From assembly GCF_024346715.1 (NCBI RefSeq), contig NZ_AP024853.1, positions 1,550,001 to 1,614,000 on the forward strand: a DNA stretch of 64,000 bases. The letters run 5' to 3'. Below, piece after piece: positions 19,760-29,292 of the stretch. Source of the stretch: Photobacterium swingsii. GTDB lineage: Bacteria > Pseudomonadota > Gammaproteobacteria > Enterobacterales > Vibrionaceae. How positions within the stretch are numbered: position 1 is the stretch's first letter; each line of letters begins with the position of its first letter. A program made the translations under genes and the position numbers. A model generated the notes under the pieces. That model was not told the DNA's origin. It made no database searches and saw only the letters and a list, made by a program, of their open reading frames with translations.

Positions 19760-20989
19760 CTAGGCGAGTTGTTCTTTAATGATACAGTTACGGCCTTGAG
19801 ATTTTGCTTTGTATAGGCAGTTATCAGCTCGTCGAAGCAAGTCATGAATATTACCTTCAGCGGCGACGACACCCGTACTCACTGTATATTGAATTTTATT
19901 ACTAAGAATGGTGAGTTCAGAGTCCGCAATTTCATTTTTCATTGCTTCTAGACGCTGTTCGAAAATATGCGGTGAGTTACCATAAAGAATACAGAACTCT
20001 TCACCGCCAAAGCGCGAGACTAACGCATCGGGAAAGTAATTTTTTAAAATGGTCGCCAGCTCAATCAGGATCATGTCACCGATATGGTGACCAAAGTTAT
20101 CGTTGACAGCTTTAAAGTTATCGATATCAATCAGGGCTAAACAGCGTGGTGACTGATGGTTTTTACTCATTGGATGGTCAAAGAAATAGCGGCGATTCCA
20201 GGTTTGCGTTAGGTAATCTTGATTCGCAAGATGGTACAAACGACGCTCTGAATCCAGAATGTTCAGCGTGCTATGTAAGCGGCAGTAAAACTCTTCTTGA
20301 TTGAAAGGCTTAGTCAAAAAATCATTAGCACCGGCTTTCAAAAATTTTGCGGTTAGTGATGCTTCATCACTACCAGATAGACCAATAACAGCCAATTTAT
20401 CTAAGCTGTATGTTTTTCGCAGCTCTTTGACTAAACTTACGCCATCGCGTTCCGGCATCGCATAATCAGTTATAACAAGACTGATATCCTTGTCTTGCTG
20501 CATAACCTCTAACGCGTGATCGCCATTTTTGGCTTCAATGACATTGAGATACTGACGTTCTAGTAAACTACGTGTGTATTTACGTGCTGTAATAGAGTCA
20601 TCAACGAGCAATACTTTATGAGAACTGTTTTTCGCTAAACGGTGAAGAATTGGAATGATCGCAGAAATACAGCTTGGGCTGTCTTTAGGAATGTAGTCAA
20701 TGACGGTCTTAGCGAGCACTTTTTCACGTGTCATTTCATCCATCATTGCGGTTAATACAATAACCTTGATATCGACAGATAAGCATACATCGATAATTTC
20801 ACCATCTTGACCATCGGGCAGACAGTAATCAAGAACGGCACAGAGGAAGTTGGTATCTTGGTCGAGTACTTGCTCGGCTTCGGCAATGGTTTCAGCAAAA
20901 ACAGGTAAGAAACCAGCTTGCCTTAATTCAGACTCAATGGCCCTACGAAAAGGTCGACTATCTTCCACGACTAATATTTTTTGTTCCAT
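19760..20989 (-). CDS. Response regulator with two receiver domains and a GGDEF domain
   Basis: A 409-aa protein. Receiver 1 (residues 4-118) has acidic D9/D10 and phospho-acceptor D54 (VLDYCLPDG). Receiver 2 (125-240) has D130/D131, D175 (ITDYAMP) and K227 (LTKPF). A GGDEF domain follows, with the active-site loop SRFGGEEF at 326-332, so it should make cyclic di-GMP. The RxxD inhibitory site normally just upstream is absent (FPDA in its place), suggesting no product inhibition there. The layout resembles PleD. No histidine kinase is adjacent. The IS element sits just beyond its 3' end. Confidence 0.88.
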   Translation of the reverse strand: MEQKILVVEDSRPFRRAIESELRQAGFLPVFAETIAEAEQVLDQDTNFLCAVLDYCLPDGQDGEIIDVCLSVDIKVIVLTAMMDEMTREKVLAKTVIDYIPKDSPSCISAIIPILHRLAKNSSHKVLLVDDSITARKYTRSLLERQYLNVIEAKNGDHALEVMQQDKDISLVITDYAMPERDGVSLVKELRKTYSLDKLAVIGLSGSDEASLTAKFLKAGANDFLTKPFNQEEFYCRLHSTLNILDSERRLYHLANQDYLTQTWNRRYFFDHPMSKNHQSPRCLALIDIDNFKAVNDNFGHHIGDMILIELATILKNYFPDALVSRFGGEEFCILYGNSPHIFEQRLEAMKNEIADSELTILSNKIQYTVSTGVVAAEGNIHDLLRRADNCLYKAKSQGRNCIIKEQLA

Positions 20990-21269
20990 TTACCACAACC
21001 TACTCTGGCTTAACCGTTTGTTGGCTAATTTAGGCGCAATATTATGAGTGAAAATGAATACATATACAAATAGAGATAATGTCCAATACGTATATTTATT
21101 GAGTGTTTGAAGTATAAATTAGAACGTAATGTCTAATTTTTTGTACTTGATTCCATAAATCACGGTTTATTGTTAAAGCTGAGAGTAAATTTGTAAGCAA
21201 CAGTGCCTCAAGTTTCACATAACGTGTGTTTAGGTTGTTAATTTGTGTCATAATTCATATAAATATGGT

Positions 21270-21297
21270 TTGACATCAACCCAAAACAACGTAAAGT
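21270..21297 (+). promoter_or_regulatory. Probable sigma70 promoter of the DUF333 lipoprotein
   Basis: TTGACA (21270-21275, perfect), a 16-base spacer, and TAAAGT (21292-21297, 4 of 6). It lies about 75 bases before the start codon in an otherwise AT-rich 383-base gap (20990-21372) that also has to hold the GGDEF gene promoter. Confidence 0.45.
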
Positions 21298-21372
21298 ACA
21301 GCATCAAACGATGGTCATTAAAACGATGTTCGATTGATGATCGTAAAACAAAATAGCATAGGATTTTTACTC

Positions 21373-22140
21373 ATGAAGAAAACACTATTATTCGTTTTAT
21401 TGGCAACCGTTGGACTTACTGCGTGTTCAGAAGCTGAAAAGCCGCAAGAAAACATGCCATCAATGGCGAACCCAGCCTCTGAGTTTTGTGTTGAGCAGGG
21501 TGGAGAAGTCGTAATGAAGAATGAAGACGGTGGCCAAGTTGGCTATTGTAAGTTGAGTGACGGTCGTTTGATTGAAGAGTGGACATTCATGAACGAACAC
21601 AATGGCGATAAGGTTGAACAGCCAATCGGTATGGCTAATCCTTCAGCTGTCTTCTGTGAAGAACAGGGCGGCACCTATATCAATAAAGATGGCGAAAACG
21701 GTCAAGTTGGTTTTTGTAAGCTAACTGATGGTACTGAGGTGGAAGCTTGGGAATATTTCTGTGCCAATAGTGAAGGCAGTCAAGCTGTTAGTAGAGAAGT
21801 GTTGATTGGCATGGCAAATCCAGCTTCTGTATTTTGTGAAGAGCAAGGCGGTGTTTCTATTATCAAAGACGAAGCTGATGGCCAGGTGGGTTATTGCCAG
21901 CTAGCAGACGGTACTGAAGTTGAAGAATGGGAATTTTTCAATAAGCATCATGTAGACGCAGAGCAACCAATGCGAGGCATGGCTGATCCTTCTGCTGTCT
22001 TCTGTGAAGAGCAAGGCGGTGAGTATCTTATTGGTGAAAATGCTGACGGTCAATTTGGTCAATGTAAACTACTAGACGGTACGCTGGTTGACTCATGGGA
22101 GTATTACCGTGCAGAGCATAAAGATGACACCAAAAAATAG
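21373..22140 (+). CDS. Lipoprotein with four DUF333 repeats
   Basis: ATG 21373 starts a lipoprotein signal (MKKTLLFVLLATVGLTAC; lipobox LTAC), and AGGA lies about 10 bases upstream. The mature 238 aa contain four imperfect repeats of about 55-60 residues. Each has MANPASxFCEEQGG, then GQVGYCxLxDGTxVEEWE, the DUF333 pattern (PF03891), which is usually found once in small putative hemolysin-like proteins. Each repeat holds a conserved Cys pair. Function is unknown. The lipoprotein is acidic and probably anchored to the outer membrane, since Ser rather than Asp follows the Cys. Confidence 0.82.
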   Translation: MKKTLLFVLLATVGLTACSEAEKPQENMPSMANPASEFCVEQGGEVVMKNEDGGQVGYCKLSDGRLIEEWTFMNEHNGDKVEQPIGMANPSAVFCEEQGGTYINKDGENGQVGFCKLTDGTEVEAWEYFCANSEGSQAVSREVLIGMANPASVFCEEQGGVSIIKDEADGQVGYCQLADGTEVEEWEFFNKHHVDAEQPMRGMADPSAVFCEEQGGEYLIGENADGQFGQCKLLDGTLVDSWEYYRAEHKDDTKK

Positions 22141-22195
22141 AAGCTAAGCGATTCGATCTTTGTGCCTATGGGTGAATCGCGACTTTAAAGCTAAC

Positions 22196-22228
22196 AAGCC
22201 GCTAACTTATCAGTAAGTAGCGGCTTTT
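22196..22228 (+). terminator. Terminator after the DUF333 lipoprotein
   Basis: Stem AAGCCGCTAACTT / AAGTAGCGGCTT, with one bulge, followed by TTTTG, about 55 bases after the stop. Confidence 0.8.
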
Positions 22229-22290
22229 GTGTTAGTGGAGACTAGTATTGAGGTGGTGAAGCTAATCTTTGGCGAATACTTTGTATGGTA

Positions 22291-22932
22291 TTAGTACCCG
22301 AAGTTGTATTTGATATGACCGATTAAGTGAAATGCGGTATCGGGTGCATCTATGCTGCCATTATTGATGTCTATATCTGCCTGCGAGTAACTTAATTTGC
22401 CCTCTAATGACAACAACCAATGTGACGTGAGTGCAAATTCTTTCTCTATAGCCACTTGCCCTGTTAATCCTGAAAACTGGTAGCCTCCAAGGGTTCGCTC
22501 TCCTGCAATGATGATATCTGGATGCGCGATTACGCTACCAATGCCCGCACGGAAGATAAGACTCTCTTGCCAAGCATAAGCGTAATTTAGGTACAGTAAG
22601 TTATAACCATCTGTAATCTCGAACTTCTCTAAAGGAGGGGGAAGGTTATCTTCTACATAGATTTTATGATGAATCCCTTCGAGCTCTATCGCTTGATCTT
22701 CCCACCAAAAACCGACACGTAACGCATAATAGAAAGGGGCAGAGAAAGGCTTGCTTTCGCGCTGACCATCAACAAGTAGATCGGGCTGGTTATTTTGTTT
22801 CACCGTAATGGTTTGATCCAAACTGTATGACATGCCGAGTGCCGCGCTGAGCTCCCATCCTTCTTTTGCGCTAATGTTTATAGTTGTACAGCTAAGTAAT
22901 GCTGTGAGCGTATAACGGTAGACTAAAGCCAT
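22291..22932 (-). CDS. Probable outer-membrane beta-barrel protein
   Basis: A 213-aa protein with a signal-like N-terminus (YTLTALLSCTTINISA), alternating hydrophobic/polar strands and a C-terminal aromatic residue (HIKYNFGY), the mark of outer-membrane barrels. Aromatic strands such as YNLLYLNYAYAW and LLSLEGKLSYSQ fit an 8- to 10-stranded barrel. I do not recognise the family. No partner gene overlaps; AsmA lies upstream on the same strand after a terminator, so it is probably separately expressed. Confidence 0.6.
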   Translation of the reverse strand: MALVYRYTLTALLSCTTINISAKEGWELSAALGMSYSLDQTITVKQNNQPDLLVDGQRESKPFSAPFYYALRVGFWWEDQAIELEGIHHKIYVEDNLPPPLEKFEITDGYNLLYLNYAYAWQESLIFRAGIGSVIAHPDIIIAGERTLGGYQFSGLTGQVAIEKEFALTSHWLLSLEGKLSYSQADIDINNGSIDAPDTAFHLIGHIKYNFGY

Positions 22933-23007
22933 AGAATGCCCTTAGTTAATCAAGCTAGCTTTAAGTGTACGTGTTTTCATTGAGTAGGATTTATTGGGTT
23001 TGAGACG

Positions 23008-23036
23008 AAAAAGCCCAAACCTATGCGGCTTGGGCT
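23008..23036 (-). terminator. Terminator downstream of the AsmA-family gene
   Basis: On the minus strand the stem AGCCCAA / TTGGGCT is followed by TTTTTCG. It lies about 70 bases past the AsmA gene stop. Confidence 0.75.
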
Positions 23037-23106
23037 GAGAGTGAATATTGTCGTGCCTTGTCAACGTGAGTAAGACGTTACTCGACTGATGTGTATTTAA
23101 ATGTCG

Positions 23107-26100
23107 CTACTGTTGGCCTTGCCAAATAAGCTCACAGGTCTTGCTGCCATCGCGCTCTAATGGTTTTTCAATTAACCAGCGAATTGGTGAAATAACAGGG
23201 CTGGTGGTAAAACGCACTGATGTTTCGAAAATGGCAGACAGCGGTACATTCAAGTTGAAGTCGTCAAATTGTCCATGTACTTCGATTGGCGTTTGTAAGC
23301 TGAAAATTTGGGCTTTCTTCGATTGCGGGCGTAGGTAGAGATCAAAACTACGATCTTGATATGATGCATCAAATTTACCATTGACTTGAATACGCGTGGT
23401 ATCAAGCAGCATATTGCGTTGCTTGATGTTACCGTCACGGATATCAACCCCTGCCGCGACACAGTTCAGCACTGAGTTATTCTCATCGGTAAAGCTTGGT
23501 AATATGGCATCGGTTAGGTTGACAGCCCACAGATCAATCAGGTCGGCTTCAAACGCTTCAGGCCAAGCGGCAAAGCCGATAAAGCCGTTGGCATTTCTCA
23601 TTAAAGTATCGGGTGAATTGGCAAGGCTAGTTAGTGAGAATTTCGTACTGATTTTGCCTGACATATCTGTGTCGTTTTGGATGCGGCGCGCTAGAACACC
23701 ATAGTCGAAGTTGTCCACTTTACCTTGCAAATCAATGTCGAACATATCGCCACGTGCTTTGATTTTTGCATTAATAGCGACATCGCCTCCTGGCAGTTTC
23801 ACATGCAAGGGTTCCAGCACTAAATGCCCATTCTTGAGGTTTAGGTGAAGTGAACCCGCACCTAACCAATCTTTACCTGAACGTACTTCATTGACCGCGA
23901 CCCTGAGATCACCATTGAGCCAGTTTAAGCCTTCAGGGCTGATCACTGGGGATGGTTGGCTTTTAGCTTGTTGTGGAGCTTGCGTACTTGTTTCTTCTGG
24001 CGCATGATTTTCGTCAAGCCATGCTTGCCAATGACCAACCTGGAAGTCATCTAATTGGATAAAAGGTGCGGTTAACGCAACACGTACATCTGGCTTGTTA
24101 TATTTCCCTTGTGGCTGCAGATCGCCATGCCCAGTTAATTGGCTCTTATTGACTTTGATTAATAAGTCACGGAAGCGGTAGCCACTTTCATCTGAAGCTA
24201 ATTGGGCTTTTAAGGTAATCGGCCCGTAGGGAGGTAGTGCCACACCAGTGAAGTGGTTGAGACGCTCAAGGTTAGGTATTTCAGCATGCAGGTTTAGTGC
24301 TAATTTTTTGAAGTCTAGCGGCAGCGCCAATTCAGAGTTGGCGTTAAAATGCATATCACCTATGGATAAGGCCATAGAAGCGGGGAGTGTTTTACGACCA
24401 TCGTTGGCTTGTTTTAGCGAAACTGAAGACAGCAAAAGCTTAACTGGGCGTTTGGCCACCTCACCTTGTAAGGATAGGGTGGTGTCCGTTGTTGGCCCTG
24501 TTGCAAACTGTCCTTTTGCTAAGTACACATCTAAGGCTTTACCTGTGTATATATCTGAAAGTAGTAATTGTCCGCCGGTTAGCTGCGCATTAATTTTTGC
24601 CATTTCCATTAACTCAAGCACAGTGCGGCCTGATAGACGGATTGCTAATTTGGCTTGATCTAATGTCATACCAAGATCGTTAGTAATGCTGAGGTTTCGG
24701 GCTATTTGACCTATGTCTGGTTTATTAACGATAAGGTTGAGCTGCGAGTTAATGGTTGCAGCATTAATATCCAGTGAAATATCACCGTTATAGCTGCTGC
24801 CCGCATAACGCATTTTAAACGGCGACGAGGGCATGTTGCCGTTACGCATTTTTCCATTGAAGGCAATATCTGATAGTTGCTGATCGGCCCATACAAGTGT
24901 ATCGATAGCAATATCTACATCTGCATCAATAATAACGATATCGTCGCTAAGTAATGGAATTGTAAGGTTTGCACCTTGTGTAGGAATGGTCTGTTCAACC
25001 TCAGGAAGCTCATCATCATTGATGAATTGGCCAAACTGTGTGAAATCTAATCGAGAAAATTGACCGCTGATTGCTGCCCATTGATTATCGGGTTCAGGAC
25101 GCCATTTTACCGCGATCTGACCATGGCTATTCATGAGAGTGAGATCATTCATCAGTAGTGTAATTAGCCCATCTTGGTAATCGAGTTTACCTTCAATAGC
25201 AATAGGGCCTGATACCTGAGTTTGTGTTCCTAACCATGGGCTTAATGCACTTGCATCATTGCCTTGGATTGATAACGAAAAGTGGCTGCCTTCTTGCCAG
25301 TTAGTTTGTACTAACATACCTTCGGCGTGAGCTGTTAATACAGGGCTTTCAAAATCTAATTGAGTTGGCCAGTCACGGCGTTCGATAATATCGGCGAGCG
25401 TACCTGCCTGCGCCGAAATATGTGCAGGGATCCCCATCAATTCACCTTTGATCGATGATTTAAACGGTAGATGCATACCAGCATTAAGGCGTGCTTTGTC
25501 AATGCTGAAGGTTGCAGCTTTAGCCCAATTCACGTTGGCTTGATCAATGGAAAGTGCGATTTCGCTGTTATCCAGCCATTCACTTAATTTCGTCCCTGAC
25601 GTTTTAACCTGTAGTTTAGCATCTTCAAGGTGACCTTTGGCCGCGTAAATCCCTGTTAACCAACGCGCCATTTCACCGAGTGGTGAATTAGTTGCACCTA
25701 GCTGGATGTCTACATTAGATGTCCATTCAGTCGCATCAATCGTGGCATTACCCCGGAAAGGCACTTGTGCAATATCTGCTGTCATAGGCGCTGATAATTT
25801 ACCTGCTTCACCTTCAACGTTCAGTGATAGGTTTTCAATACTTGTTCCTAAGCCTTTGATCTCACCGATTTGAATACCTAGCTTTGTTGTGGTTTCAATT
25901 AACCATTTATCAAGTGCCTGTTGCAGTGGTGACTTCTGTGGGGGAGCACTAGAGTATGCCATCATCATTTGTGGTTCAGGTTCTGGCTGTAACCAAGGGC
26001 GCAGATCAATCACAGGGATGTCTAGCTGACCATCAATGAAGTTATGCTTACCTAACTCAATGGCAAAGTGGCCATCTGCTGAAGTTATTGGACTACGTAG

Positions 26101-27060
26101 CTTTACATCATTCACAAATAAGTGATTCACAGATGCAGAAATATTCGTGCTGACAGAAAGCGGGGCGACGTGTTTAACATCTAAACCCAGTAAGTCTTCA
26201 ATAGGTTGAGTGTTTTGCCAATCAAGTTTAACACTCGCGGTTGATTCTCCCGATTGTGGCGGTTGTAGGCTCGCATCTATCGCGAGTTTTGCCCCTGCAA
26301 ATGCGCCTTGAATAGAAACGTTACCGGTTTGCTGATTGATAATGTCTTCTAAATCACCATCAAGAGACAAGTTGTACTCTTGCCCAAGTGCATAGCCTTG
26401 CGTTGTTAGATGCCATTGTTCGTCGCGTTGTTGCAAGTCCAGCTTATTGAGTTGCCAATCAAAATAGCTGCCTTGTAGCTGGTCATCGTAAACAAGGTTG
26501 ATATTTTCAGCAGTGATGCGATCGCCAATCTTAAGGTGAAAACTTAACGGGTCCTTGTTAGTGCTTACTTGCGCGTTATCACTTGGTGGAGTGGTGTCGA
26601 ATTGCCAGTTTGCCTTGCCTTCATAATCTTTAAAAAGCAGCACACTGATATCGTTAAGTGCCAAATAGTCGATAGAGAGCGTATTTTGTAATAGTGGGAG
26701 TACGTTAATTTTGGCTGAAATATGCCCCGAGGTCAGCATAGGTTGCCAAGGCATACTCTCTATATTTGCGATTTCAATTTGGTTGATCTTGATCTCAGGA
26801 CTGAAGCCGATAAGTAACTCAATATCACCCGAAATATGCGCATCGCGATGAAGGTTATCGGTAATCATTTGGGCTATACGATCACGGTAGGGGGTAAGAT
26901 CGATTTTTATACCAACAGTGAGCGCAATAATAAGCGCAAGAAAGATAATGCTGAAGGTACCGACTAGCCAAGTACATAGGCGGCGAAACCATGATTTTTT
27001 TTCAGGTTTGCTACTGGTAGGCGTTGAGTTTTTATCTGGCGAATGATTGGCTGAAGTCAT
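23107..27060 (-). CDS. Large AsmA-family protein
   Basis: A 1317-aa protein with a short cytoplasmic N-terminus, one membrane helix (residues about 27-49, LCTWLVGTFSIIFLALIIAL) and a huge periplasmic beta-rich region. The AsmA N-terminal domain starts with DLTPYRDRIAQMITDNLHRD and SGDIELLIGFSPEIKINQIE. The AsmA_2 C-terminal region (KFSLTSLANSPDTLMRNANG) is complete. AsmA-like proteins (AsmA, YhdP, YhjG, TamB relatives) form long hydrophobic grooves thought to carry phospholipid between membranes. Its length is nearest the larger members. It is monocistronic on the minus strand. Confidence 0.85.
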   Translation of the reverse strand: MTSANHSPDKNSTPTSSKPEKKSWFRRLCTWLVGTFSIIFLALIIALTVGIKIDLTPYRDRIAQMITDNLHRDAHISGDIELLIGFSPEIKINQIEIANIESMPWQPMLTSGHISAKINVLPLLQNTLSIDYLALNDISVLLFKDYEGKANWQFDTTPPSDNAQVSTNKDPLSFHLKIGDRITAENINLVYDDQLQGSYFDWQLNKLDLQQRDEQWHLTTQGYALGQEYNLSLDGDLEDIINQQTGNVSIQGAFAGAKLAIDASLQPPQSGESTASVKLDWQNTQPIEDLLGLDVKHVAPLSVSTNISASVNHLFVNDVKLRSPITSADGHFAIELGKHNFIDGQLDIPVIDLRPWLQPEPEPQMMMAYSSAPPQKSPLQQALDKWLIETTTKLGIQIGEIKGLGTSIENLSLNVEGEAGKLSAPMTADIAQVPFRGNATIDATEWTSNVDIQLGATNSPLGEMARWLTGIYAAKGHLEDAKLQVKTSGTKLSEWLDNSEIALSIDQANVNWAKAATFSIDKARLNAGMHLPFKSSIKGELMGIPAHISAQAGTLADIIERRDWPTQLDFESPVLTAHAEGMLVQTNWQEGSHFSLSIQGNDASALSPWLGTQTQVSGPIAIEGKLDYQDGLITLLMNDLTLMNSHGQIAVKWRPEPDNQWAAISGQFSRLDFTQFGQFINDDELPEVEQTIPTQGANLTIPLLSDDIVIIDADVDIAIDTLVWADQQLSDIAFNGKMRNGNMPSSPFKMRYAGSSYNGDISLDINAATINSQLNLIVNKPDIGQIARNLSITNDLGMTLDQAKLAIRLSGRTVLELMEMAKINAQLTGGQLLLSDIYTGKALDVYLAKGQFATGPTTDTTLSLQGEVAKRPVKLLLSSVSLKQANDGRKTLPASMALSIGDMHFNANSELALPLDFKKLALNLHAEIPNLERLNHFTGVALPPYGPITLKAQLASDESGYRFRDLLIKVNKSQLTGHGDLQPQGKYNKPDVRVALTAPFIQLDDFQVGHWQAWLDENHAPEETSTQAPQQAKSQPSPVISPEGLNWLNGDLRVAVNEVRSGKDWLGAGSLHLNLKNGHLVLEPLHVKLPGGDVAINAKIKARGDMFDIDLQGKVDNFDYGVLARRIQNDTDMSGKISTKFSLTSLANSPDTLMRNANGFIGFAAWPEAFEADLIDLWAVNLTDAILPSFTDENNSVLNCVAAGVDIRDGNIKQRNMLLDTTRIQVNGKFDASYQDRSFDLYLRPQSKKAQIFSLQTPIEVHGQFDDFNLNVPLSAIFETSVRFTTSPVISPIRWLIEKPLERDGSKTCELIWQGQQ

Positions 27061-27415
27061 GGCTAGGCTTGGCCTTTAAAGAGAATTATGTATGTTGTTT
27101 TATTGAGGTGAAAGATAACATGTTTACAGCAATTTCGGTAGGGTATACCTAGGGTTATACAGGCTTGCTTACACTTATTTGGAGGCGCTGAACAAAGCGA
27201 GTGCGATTGCAAATGTATTTCTATTTCCAGGGCCTCTCTTATGCTCAATGTCATATGCGCTAAATGTGGATGTTATCTCGCCATTGCATTAAATTCAAAT
27301 TGATTTGTCGTTAAATCTTCTGTGTGTTTTTGATAGTATCGTCAAAGGGAAGTGCTAAGCCTCTTACCAGATGTTAAATGAGAGCAATTCTAAACAAGTA
27401 GCCATGCCTTTATTT

Positions 27416-27438
27416 GTTATGTTATATTATAACGATAT
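27416..27438. promoter_or_regulatory. Zur-type operator upstream of the zinc ABC operon
   Basis: The perfect odd-centred palindrome GTTATATTATAAC (27421-27433) is identical to the core of the gammaproteobacterial Zur consensus (GAAATGTTATANTATAAC...). Over the whole 23-mer about 17 of 22 informative positions match. It lies 71 bases before the small ORF that opens the operon and itself resembles a -10 region, which suits repression by zinc-bound Zur. Confidence 0.75.
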
Positions 27439-27503
27439 TGAGCTTGATGCTGTAAGTGCGTTTGTGATGCTTATATCAAATAGCGATTGGAAATTAGTGA
27501 GCC

Positions 27504-27674
27504 ATGAAACAAAGTAAATCCCCTCTCAATGTCGATGTTGATTGTGATGATATAACATTGCAATCATGCGGCATGTCACTTTTGCTAACAAGCGTACCTG
27601 TTCGTCTGGTTGCTGCTTTAAGTGGTGTAGCCATCTTATGGCTTATGCTCTCACATCTGGTTGAATGGTTTTAA
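27504..27674 (+). CDS. 56-aa membrane peptide opening the zinc transporter operon
   Basis: An ATG at 27504 opens 56 codons ending with TAA at 27672-27674, only 4 bases before the ATPase start. The N-terminal half is polar and acidic with two cysteines (DVDCDDITLQSCG). The C-terminal half is one hydrophobic helix (LVAALSGVAILWLMLSHLVEW). The short gap, shared direction and position behind the Zur-type site argue for co-transcription. The ribosome site is weak (AGTGAG). Function is unknown; a metal-sensing or transporter-associated role is a guess from the Cys/Asp cluster and context. Confidence 0.5.
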   Translation: MKQSKSPLNVDVDCDDITLQSCGMSLLLTSVPVRLVAALSGVAILWLMLSHLVEWF

Positions 27675-27678
27675 TTAA

Positions 27679-28416
27679 ATGATATCAATAGAAAATATAT
27701 CAGTTCGCTATCGAGATGAACTGGCGTTGGCTAATGTGTCGACCACAATCAAAGAAGGGGAACTTCTGGCTATTGTTGGTCCAAATGGCGCAGGGAAATC
27801 AACGTTACTAAAAACCATCATGGGCCAGATTAAGCCAAGTGAAGGAAATATATCATTAGGGAAATACAGTTTAAAAGATGTGGCCTATCTACCACAGAGC
27901 AGCCAAATAGATAAGCAGTTTCCTATCACAGTGCGTGAGTTTGTGGCTGCGGGTGCATGGCGACGCCTTAGTTTTTGGCGAGCATTTAATCGTCAAGAGA
28001 GTGCACGGATTTTCAAAGCGCTAGAAACGGTAGGCTTGTTAGGGATGGAGGAACGTCAAATCAGTGAGCTATCTGGTGGGCAGTTTCAACGCATGTTGTT
28101 TGCTCGAATGTTAGTACAAGATGCAGATGTTTTACTTCTTGATGAACCTTTTAATGCGATTGATGCGCAAACCATCGAAGATTTGATTGCGGTTATCCGT
28201 AGCTGCCAGCAAGTAGGCAAAACGGTTATTGCCGTTATTCATGACCTTAGTTTAGTGCAGCGATATTTTCCGCAAGTGATGTTAGTAGCAACCAAAATGA
28301 TAGCTAAAGGTGAGGCGCATATCGCTCTGTCATCAACGAATTTGATTGCTGCGGGGTACCAACATTTAGCGCAATCACCTATTGAACCATTTTCCAATAA
28401 AAGCCAAGTCGCATGA
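27679..28416 (+). CDS. Zinc-type metal ABC transporter ATPase (ZnuC-like)
   Basis: A 245-aa ABC ATPase with Walker A (GPNGAGKST), Q-loop (LPQSSQ), signature (LSGGQFQ), Walker B (VLLLDEPF) and the switch His (VIHDLS). It belongs to the Zn/Mn (ABC-3) import group. It drives uptake of metal delivered by the binding protein encoded two genes downstream. It overlaps the permease gene by 4 bases (ATGA). A Zur-type operator upstream and the His-rich binding protein point to zinc. The gene order ATPase-permease-binding protein differs from the divergent znuA/znuCB of E. coli, so no symbol is given. Confidence 0.87.
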   Translation: MISIENISVRYRDELALANVSTTIKEGELLAIVGPNGAGKSTLLKTIMGQIKPSEGNISLGKYSLKDVAYLPQSSQIDKQFPITVREFVAAGAWRRLSFWRAFNRQESARIFKALETVGLLGMEERQISELSGGQFQRMLFARMLVQDADVLLLDEPFNAIDAQTIEDLIAVIRSCQQVGKTVIAVIHDLSLVQRYFPQVMLVATKMIAKGEAHIALSSTNLIAAGYQHLAQSPIEPFSNKSQVA

Positions 28417-29276
28417 GCCCTGATTTTTACTCTTTATTTATCGAACCCTTTTCTGACTTCTCTTTCATGCAGCGTGCATTATGGGGGTGTGTCGTTTTGA
28501 GTTTAAGTGCGACCCCAATAGGCGTGTTTCTGACTTTGCGCAGAATGAGCTTGACGGGTGATGCGATGGCACACGCGATTTTACCGGGGGCGGCGATTGG
28601 TTTTTTGATTTCAGGTCTGTCGGTTTCCGCTATGACAATCGGTGGTGTTGTTGCTGGGTGTATCGTTGCGGTTTTAGCGGGCATTGTTGCACGGCACTCC
28701 CATGCGGAAGAAGACTCGAGCATGGCGGCGTTCTACTTGCTTTCATTAGCAACGGGCGTGCTGATTATTTCTTCAAAAGGCAGCAATGTTGATTTGTTGC
28801 ATGTCCTGTTTGGTTCCACATTAGCACTGAACGATGATGCGCTGATTTTGCTCACTTCGATCGCAACTATCTCGGTGCTTATGCTGGCCATTTTATACCG
28901 CCCAATTGTCATGGAATGTGTGGATCCCGCCTTTTTCCGCACTGTGAGTAAGTTAAGTTCAGTTGCACATTACAGCTTTTTACTCTTGGTTGTGTTGAAC
29001 CTAGTGGCAGGCTTCCATGCTTTAGGCACCCTAATGGCAGTTGGGTTAATGATACTACCTGCCGCGATTGCACGTTTTTGGACGGCCCGCTTAGGCGTCA
29101 TGCTGGTTATAGCCTTTGTTGCCTCTGTTGTGAGCTGTTATTTCGGTCTGTTTTTATCGTATCACGCTAGCTTGGCAACCAGCCCAGCTATTGTGTTGGT
29201 GCTAGGTGGAATGTATATCGTGTCGCTATTGATAGGGCGACATGGCGGCTTATTGCTGAAGCAATTTGCAAATTAA
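28413..29276 (+). CDS. Zinc-type metal ABC transporter permease (ZnuB-like)
   Basis: A 287-aa ABC-3 family permease with about eight membrane helices. The family motifs RRMSLTGDAMAHAILPGAAIG and HALGTLMAVGLMILPAAIAR are clear. Two copies with two ATPases would form the inner-membrane channel. ATGA overlap with the ATPase gene and a 16-base gap to the binding-protein gene indicate one transcript. The start codon lies in the overlap and has no other competitor nearby. Confidence 0.87.
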   Translation: MSPDFYSLFIEPFSDFSFMQRALWGCVVLSLSATPIGVFLTLRRMSLTGDAMAHAILPGAAIGFLISGLSVSAMTIGGVVAGCIVAVLAGIVARHSHAEEDSSMAAFYLLSLATGVLIISSKGSNVDLLHVLFGSTLALNDDALILLTSIATISVLMLAILYRPIVMECVDPAFFRTVSKLSSVAHYSFLLLVVLNLVAGFHALGTLMAVGLMILPAAIARFWTARLGVMLVIAFVASVVSCYFGLFLSYHASLATSPAIVLVLGGMYIVSLLIGRHGGLLLKQFAN

Positions 29277-29292
29277 TCTAAAGGAGAAGTAA

